64,000 nucleotides of DNA from Neorhizobium galegae bv. officinalis. Lineage in GTDB: Bacteria > Pseudomonadota > Alphaproteobacteria > Rhizobiales > Rhizobiaceae. Positions 59,364 to 64,000 of the stretch are shown piece by piece. The first letter of the stretch is position 1, and every line of letters begins with the position of its first letter. A model generated the notes under the pieces. The model ran no database searches and was not told the origin of the DNA. It saw only the letters and a program-made list of their open reading frames with translations. Where the stretch lies: assembly GCA_000985875.1 (NCBI GenBank), contig CCRI01000005.1, positions 248,001 through 312,000 on the forward strand. Reading direction: 5' to 3'. The translations under genes were made by a program, and so were the position numbers.

Positions 59364-60152
59364 TCACCGGGTCGTGTCGTCGTCGCCGATGCCGTCCACG
59401 TCGGAAAGGCGTACGAACTCGACGCCGCGCCTTTTCAGGGCAACGAGCGCGCGGGCCACTCCCTCGCCGGCGGCATGAGTGGGCTGGTTGATATGCGCGA
59501 GGACGACGTCGCCGTCCTTGGCGGCAGCAATGCGTTTTTCGGCGACGTCGGCCCCGAGCAGGGAGCCACCATCGCCGTTCAGCGAATACCCTGCGACCCG
59601 ATACCCCATATCGCGGATCTGGCGTATAGCCGAAGGATCGTATTTCGCAGTCGAGCCGCGGAACCAGCGTGGTGCGGATAACCCCGCCGCCAGCATGGCA
59701 TCAGCGCCGCCTGCCACTTCCTGGCGAACCGCCTCCGGCGACCCAGCAGCGGCGATGCCGTAGATCACGGCCGGCATGTCGACCGCCGGCACATGGTTCT
59801 GACCGTGGTTTTCCAGTTCGAAGAGATCGAGATTCTGCAGAAAGATTGCGACCGATTGCGGGTTGTTTCTCAGCCAGCGGGCCGTCACGAAAATGGTCGC
59901 GGGAATTCTCTCCCTGACCAAAGTGGACAGGATTCTTTCGTCCGCCTTGCCCATGCAAGCATCGAAGGTCAGCGCAACCCGGGGACGGCTGGCATTGCCG
60001 GAACGGCTGACATGCAGGTGCGGCTCCACCAGTTTGGGAGCGGGCACGGCATTTTGCGTCAAAGAGGGGTTCACGGACCGCGTCTGGGGCAGATTCTGGG
60101 CGCCGGCGGCTAGAGGCAGCAGGAGAAAGGTACAAAACAGAGCGCGTCGCAT
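59364..60152 (-). CDS. Polysaccharide deacetylase family protein, exported
   Basis: A 262-residue CE4/NodB-like protein with a signal peptide (MRRALFCTFLLLPLAAGAQN). The metal site reads TFDAC (Asp64, but Ala65 where the second Asp normally is) and HGQNH (His116, His120), so one canonical metal ligand is missing. Catalytic activity is therefore uncertain. Confidence 0.85.
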   Translation of the reverse strand: MRRALFCTFLLLPLAAGAQNLPQTRSVNPSLTQNAVPAPKLVEPHLHVSRSGNASRPRVALTFDACMGKADERILSTLVRERIPATIFVTARWLRNNPQSVAIFLQNLDLFELENHGQNHVPAVDMPAVIYGIAAAGSPEAVRQEVAGGADAMLAAGLSAPRWFRGSTAKYDPSAIRQIRDMGYRVAGYSLNGDGGSLLGADVAEKRIAAAKDGDVVLAHINQPTHAAGEGVARALVALKRRGVEFVRLSDVDGIGDDDTTR

Positions 60153-60230
60153 GATGGAATACCGATATCGAGAAGACCTTCCCTTATCGGCAAATCCTTA
60201 GAGGCGCCATGCGACCGAATCGGCAGTCAC

Positions 60231-60258
60231 GAAAAAAGGCCGGACGATGCCGGCCTTT
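60231..60258 (-). terminator. Rho-independent terminator
   Basis: On the minus strand, 9-bp arms aaaggccgg/ccggccttt with a 6-base loop (60235-60258) run into TTTTTT. It ends the Asn/Thr-rich gene at 60278-60610. Confidence 0.82.
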
Positions 60259-60277
60259 CTTGGGAAAGACGTTCAGA

Positions 60278-60610
60278 TCAGCAGTTCGTAGACTGACCCT
60301 TTGTGTTCGTGCCGGCCTGGCCCGAAGGAACCGACGCGGTGCCGGTCGCATCAGGCGTTGTGGCAGAGCCCCGCGTCTGAAGGTTCGGCGCGCAGTTAGT
60401 GCGGGTGTCCTTGGTGCCTGCCGCATTGCCCATGGCGCCGCCGGTCGTGCTGTTGGTGGCGTTGGGATCGATCTTTTTCTGGCCGTTGCTGCTATCACTG
60501 GCCGAGGTTCCGTTGGTACCTAAATTGCCATTGCCGCTCGTCTGGGCAAGCGCGCCGCCTGCCGCCAGGCCGAGCGAAAGAATCGATACGGTAACAAGCT
60601 TGAAAGTCAT
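60278..60610 (-). CDS. Asn/Thr/Gly-rich secreted protein
   Basis: A 110-residue exported protein with a signal peptide (MTFKLVTVSILSLGLAAGGALA) and a low-complexity Asn/Thr/Ser/Gly body with two Cys near the end. GGAGGAAATCCC precedes ATG. Unknown function. Confidence 0.72.
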   Translation of the reverse strand: MTFKLVTVSILSLGLAAGGALAQTSGNGNLGTNGTSASDSSNGQKKIDPNATNSTTGGAMGNAAGTKDTRTNCAPNLQTRGSATTPDATGTASVPSGQAGTNTKGQSTNC

Positions 60611-60722
60611 GGGATTTCCTCCGTTAAAACCACCGGCAGAACCGGCGGATTGGGTTTGCCCGCTTAAGGCAAACCCCGCAGGCCAGGGATGTTCCCATGA
60701 ATTTTCGCGCCGATCCGGAAGC

Positions 60723-61757
60723 CTAGAAGCGAGCCGACGCCAGCCTGCTCTGCAGCGACTTGAGATCTTCGGCCTTGCGGGAAGCCAGGCCCTTCTCCCA
60801 TGAGATCGCAGTCTCGACGATGAGATCAAGATCGTCAAGGCGCGGTTTCCAGTCAAGCAGTCGGCGAGCAAGCGTCGAATTGGCCACCACGCTTGCCGCG
60901 TCGCCCGGCCGGCGGGGCCCGTAGCGGATTTCGAACTTGCGGCCGCCCGCCCGCATCACGGCATCCAGAACCTCCAGGACCGAGTAGCCGCGGCCGTAAC
61001 CGCAATTGGCGATCAGAGGCTCCCCGCCGCGGCGCAAGTAGCTCAAGGCCTTCAGATGCGCGTCCACGAGGTCGCTGACATGGATGTAGTCGCGGATGCC
61101 GGTACCATCGGGTGTGGAATAATCTGTCCCGTAGACATCGACCCCACGACGCTTGCCGAGTTCCGCCTCGCAGGCGATCTTGATCAGGTGGGTCGCGCCT
61201 TCTGTCGACAACCCCGTGCGGCCGAGCGGATCGGCTCCCGCGACGTTGAAATAGCGCAGCGCCACGAAACGGAAATCATGCGCCGCGGCGGCATCGCGCA
61301 GCATCATCTCCGACATCAGCTTCGACTGGCCATAGGGGTTCTTCGGATGCAGGTCGGCGTTTTCGAGGACGGGGGTATCGTCTTTCTGGTCGCCATAAAC
61401 GGCAGCCGTGGACGAGAAGACAAAATGGCGAATACCGGCGGCGATCGCGGCTGCGGCAAGCATCCGGGTATTGCCAGTGTTGTTCTCGTAATAATCCAGC
61501 GGGTTGGCGACGGATTGCGGCACCACGATCGAGCCCGCGAAATGCAGGATCGCGTTGATGTCGTTTTCGGCAAAGATCTGCGAAAGAACGGCGCGGTCGC
61601 CGACGTCGCCGAGATAGAAGCGCGCCTCGGCCGGCACCGCCCAGCGAAAACCGGTCGACAGCCGGTCGAGAACGACAACTTCTTCGCCCGCGTCGAGCAA
61701 AGCCCAGGCCATGTGGCTGCCGATGTAACCCGCGCCGCCTGTTACCAGAACTGCCAT
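60723..61757 (-). CDS. galE: UDP-glucose 4-epimerase
   Basis: A 344-residue SDR that interconverts UDP-glucose and UDP-galactose. GGAGYIGSH (cofactor site) and the catalytic YGQSK (Tyr-x-x-x-Lys) are present. Starts at MAVLVTGG. Supplies galactose for surface glycans. Confidence 0.92.
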   Translation of the reverse strand: MAVLVTGGAGYIGSHMAWALLDAGEEVVVLDRLSTGFRWAVPAEARFYLGDVGDRAVLSQIFAENDINAILHFAGSIVVPQSVANPLDYYENNTGNTRMLAAAAIAAGIRHFVFSSTAAVYGDQKDDTPVLENADLHPKNPYGQSKLMSEMMLRDAAAAHDFRFVALRYFNVAGADPLGRTGLSTEGATHLIKIACEAELGKRRGVDVYGTDYSTPDGTGIRDYIHVSDLVDAHLKALSYLRRGGEPLIANCGYGRGYSVLEVLDAVMRAGGRKFEIRYGPRRPGDAASVVANSTLARRLLDWKPRLDDLDLIVETAISWEKGLASRKAEDLKSLQSRLASARF

Positions 61758-61916
61758 GTCTATACTTCCCTGCTTTCTTATCGTTGGCAGGACGAAAACA
61801 CGGGCAGTCTTCAACAATGCTTACCCGACGCCGGTTGCGCCGGGTTTATCTAGGACTAAGGCAAACGCGCTCTTGAGCAGATCGCTCGAATTTTATCGTT
61901 TGCGTGCCGGAACGGT

Positions 61917-63086
61917 TCAAAGCCGCTTGATATAGTCCGAGAGGCGGCCGGCCGCCTCTTCGATCTGCTTCGGATCGCGCAGGAAACAGGCGCGCAGGAA
62001 AAGCTCGCCGCCCTTGCCGAAAGCCGAACCGGGCGCCAGCGCCACGCCGATCTTGTCGACGATATCGAGCGCTGCGCTGCGGCTGTCGGTGATGCCGTCC
62101 ACTTTGACGAAAGCGTAAAGCGCGCCGTCTGGTTTAAGCGTCTCGACCCGGTTGGTGGCAATCAGCGCGTCGCAGAGGATGTCGCGCGCCTCGGTCGCCC
62201 TCGCGATGTTCGCGTTCACGAAATCATCGCCCTGGTTGAGTGCCACCACGGCACCTCGCTGCAGGAACTGGGCCACGCCGGAATTCGAATACTGCACGAG
62301 GTTTTCGATAACCTGCCCCATTTCTGGCGGAGCGACGATCCAGCCGACCCGCCAGCCGGTCATCGACCAGTTCTTGGAGAAGGAATTGGCGAAGATGATC
62401 CGGTCGCCCTCCTCCATGATGTCGAGGAAGGACGGAGCCCTTGCGGCGCCACCGTAATAATACCGGGCATAGATCTCGTCGGCGACGATCCATATGCCGT
62501 GCTTGCGGGCGAGCGTCAGGATATTCTTCAGATCATCCAGCGTCGCGGACCAGCCGGTAGGGTTGGCCGGCGTGTTGATGAACAGGCCCTTGGTCTTCGA
62601 CGTGATCTTCGCTTCCAGCTTTGCAAGATCGAGCGACCAGCGGCCGCCGACGAAATCGAGCGGCAGGCCGACGGAATGGGCGCCGGAGATCTCGATCGCC
62701 GAGATGATGTTGGGCCAGGTCGGCGACAGATAGATCATCTCGTCGCCGGGAGAAGTCACCGCCTGCACCGCCAGCATGATCGCGTGCATGCCGGAACCGG
62801 TGACGTAAAAATGCTCGACCGGCAGCGACACCGCGAAATGCCGCGCGTAATAGTCCGACAGCGCCTGGCGCAGTTCGGGAATGCCGCGTTGCCAAGTGTA
62901 GAAGGTCTCGCCGCCGAGCAAGGCCTCGGTCGCGGCGCGGTTGATGAAGTCCGGGCTCGGCAGATCGCCTTCACCGGCCCAGAGCGGGATCAATCCCTCC
63001 CGCCCGCGGGCGTAATTGAGAACCTCGACAATACCGCTTTCGGGCGCAGCGACGGCGCGGGGGCTGAGACTGGAGATGATCGACAT
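61917..63086 (-). CDS. PLP aminotransferase, AspB-like
   Basis: A 389-residue class I/II aminotransferase with the PLP-Lys motif SFSKNWSMTGWRVGW. Typical length. Probably an aspartate- or aromatic-type aminotransferase. Confidence 0.92.
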   Translation of the reverse strand: MSIISSLSPRAVAAPESGIVEVLNYARGREGLIPLWAGEGDLPSPDFINRAATEALLGGETFYTWQRGIPELRQALSDYYARHFAVSLPVEHFYVTGSGMHAIMLAVQAVTSPGDEMIYLSPTWPNIISAIEISGAHSVGLPLDFVGGRWSLDLAKLEAKITSKTKGLFINTPANPTGWSATLDDLKNILTLARKHGIWIVADEIYARYYYGGAARAPSFLDIMEEGDRIIFANSFSKNWSMTGWRVGWIVAPPEMGQVIENLVQYSNSGVAQFLQRGAVVALNQGDDFVNANIARATEARDILCDALIATNRVETLKPDGALYAFVKVDGITDSRSAALDIVDKIGVALAPGSAFGKGGELFLRACFLRDPKQIEEAAGRLSDYIKRL

Positions 63087-63203
63087 GGAATTCCCTCGGG
63101 GCTGTTTCCCACATCCTTAGCGCAGGAAAGCCGTGGAATCCCATGATAATCCGTGAGGCAGAGATCGATTCCGCTAATGAATCCTTGGTGCGTGATCAAA
63201 AGA

Positions 63204-63635
63204 TCACTTTACCTTCAGGAGGTCGCGGATTTCGGTCAGAAGCTGGATATCGGCCGGCGGCGGCGAAGGCGCTTCCTCGGCTGACTTCTTCTCATCGGCC
63301 AGGCGCATCTTGTTCACGGCCTTCACCATCAGGAAGATGATGAAGGCGAGGATCACGAAATTGATGAGAACGGTGATGAAATTACCGTAGGCAAACACCG
63401 CGCCCTGTTCGCGCGCGGCGGCGAGGGACGGCGCCGTGACGGCGCTCGACAGCGGCAGGAAATAATTCGAGAAATCGAAGCCGCCTCCGGTGATCGCGCC
63501 GACGATCGGCATCACGATGTCGTCGACCAGCGATTTTACGATGCCCGTGAAAGCGGCGCCGATGATGATACCGACCGCGAGGTCGACGACATTGCCCTTG
63601 GCAATAAAGGAACGGAATTCGCTGATCATTGACAT
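63204..63635 (-). CDS. mscL: Large-conductance mechanosensitive channel
   Basis: A 143-residue MscL with two membrane helices ([20 protein letters not shown] and [19 protein letters not shown]). ATG 63635 is eight bases after GGGGGA and is preferred over 63641. Releases osmolytes on hypo-osmotic shock. Confidence 0.95.
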   Translation of the reverse strand: MSMISEFRSFIAKGNVVDLAVGIIIGAAFTGIVKSLVDDIVMPIVGAITGGGFDFSNYFLPLSSAVTAPSLAAAREQGAVFAYGNFITVLINFVILAFIIFLMVKAVNKMRLADEKKSAEEAPSPPPADIQLLTEIRDLLKVK

Positions 63636-63826
63636 GGCCATTTTCCCCCATGGCGTTTCAGATTGAGCCATGCCCAACATAGCGCTTTCGCCGCGCCTGA
63701 AAAGATGCGTTCGCGAGACCCTTAAATCCGGCCGTCTATTGGACTTTTTGCCGAGAGCCCGCAGATTTCCAAGCGCATGCTTTTCCCCTAATGTTCGAGC
63801 TTCAGAAAGCCTTTTGCGGAGGAGCA

Positions 63827-64000
63827 ATGCTTCCGGGCTGGATCATTTTCGTTTCGGCTTTCGCCTATGTGCTGCTGCTGTTTGCGGTGGCGAGCTACGG
63901 CGACCGGCGGAGCCGTGTCTTCGGGGTCCCGAAGAACGGAAGGCCGATCGTCTATGCGCTGAGCCTTGCGATCTACTGCACCTCCTGGACCTATTTCGGC
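63827..64000 (+). CDS. SSF-type membrane sensor or symporter (3' partial)
   Basis: The first 58 codons of a membrane protein, with GGAGGAGC just before ATG. The start ([20 protein letters not shown], then [16 protein letters not shown]) resembles hybrid sensor kinases with an N-terminal sodium:solute-symporter domain. The rest is outside the window. Confidence 0.7.
   Translation, partial: MLPGWIIFVSAFAYVLLLFAVASYGDRRSRVFGVPKNGRPIVYALSLAIYCTSWTYFG

Overview
The window looks like chromosomal DNA from a Rhizobiaceae alphaproteobacterium. It carries the rhizobial core order murA, DUF2948, hisD, UPF0262, low-Mr phosphatase, infA, maf, yacG, tRNA-Phe, and rhizobial small secreted families (BA14K, DUF1236). 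Coding DNA is GC-rich, except for a visibly AT-richer polysaccharide region at about 24-35 kb. No integrase, transposase, rRNA or CRISPR array was seen.

Layout. (1) 1-0.9 kb: the 3' part of a UgpC/MalK-type importer ATPase. (2) 1.0-14.5 kb, all minus strand: a compact operon of LysR regulator, FAD monooxygenase, family-5 ABC importer (two permeases, two ATPases, binding protein), a creatinase-like M24 protein, a molybdopterin oxidoreductase, two AhpD-fold proteins of the Avi_7170/Avi_7169 type, a 34-codon small gene and an alpha/beta hydrolase. This is the best candidate for an undescribed uptake and catabolic system. (3) 14.7-21 kb: a DUF6880 protein, an MNT-HEPN fusion protein, an intact type Ib-like parA/RHH partition cassette with an inverted-repeat operator, and a decayed second copy of that cassette, with a BA14K gene between the copies. 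(4) 21.1-35.3 kb, minus strand: polysaccharide genes, including rmlB, wecE and rmlA for dTDP-4-amino-4,6-dideoxygalactose, and a dispersed GtrA/GtrB/GT39-like set with methyltransferases, a PhyH dioxygenase, WbqC and DUF1796. (5) 35.4-45.3 kb: core block from tRNA-Phe to tRNA-Thr, interrupted at 39.9-43.3 kb by a LysR/NmrA/AtaL/SDR group. (6) 45.6-54.4 kb: secreted protein, MsbA-like exporter, glycosyltransferases (one a GT2-GT4 fusion), two FkbM methyltransferases and a frameshifted glycosyltransferase pseudogene. (7) 54.5-64 kb: NarX-type two-component system, small secreted envelope proteins including two DUF1236 genes, polysaccharide deacetylase, galE, aminotransferase, mscL and the start of an SSF-type membrane sensor.

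How the parts fit. Region 2 probably imports an unidentified amide- or peptide-like compound and processes it with hydrolases and redox enzymes under its own LysR regulator. Regions 4 and 6 build or decorate a surface polysaccharide, and galE adds UDP-galactose supply. Both polysaccharide regions lie beside the 3' end of a tRNA gene, which suggests accessory islands flanking a conserved core.
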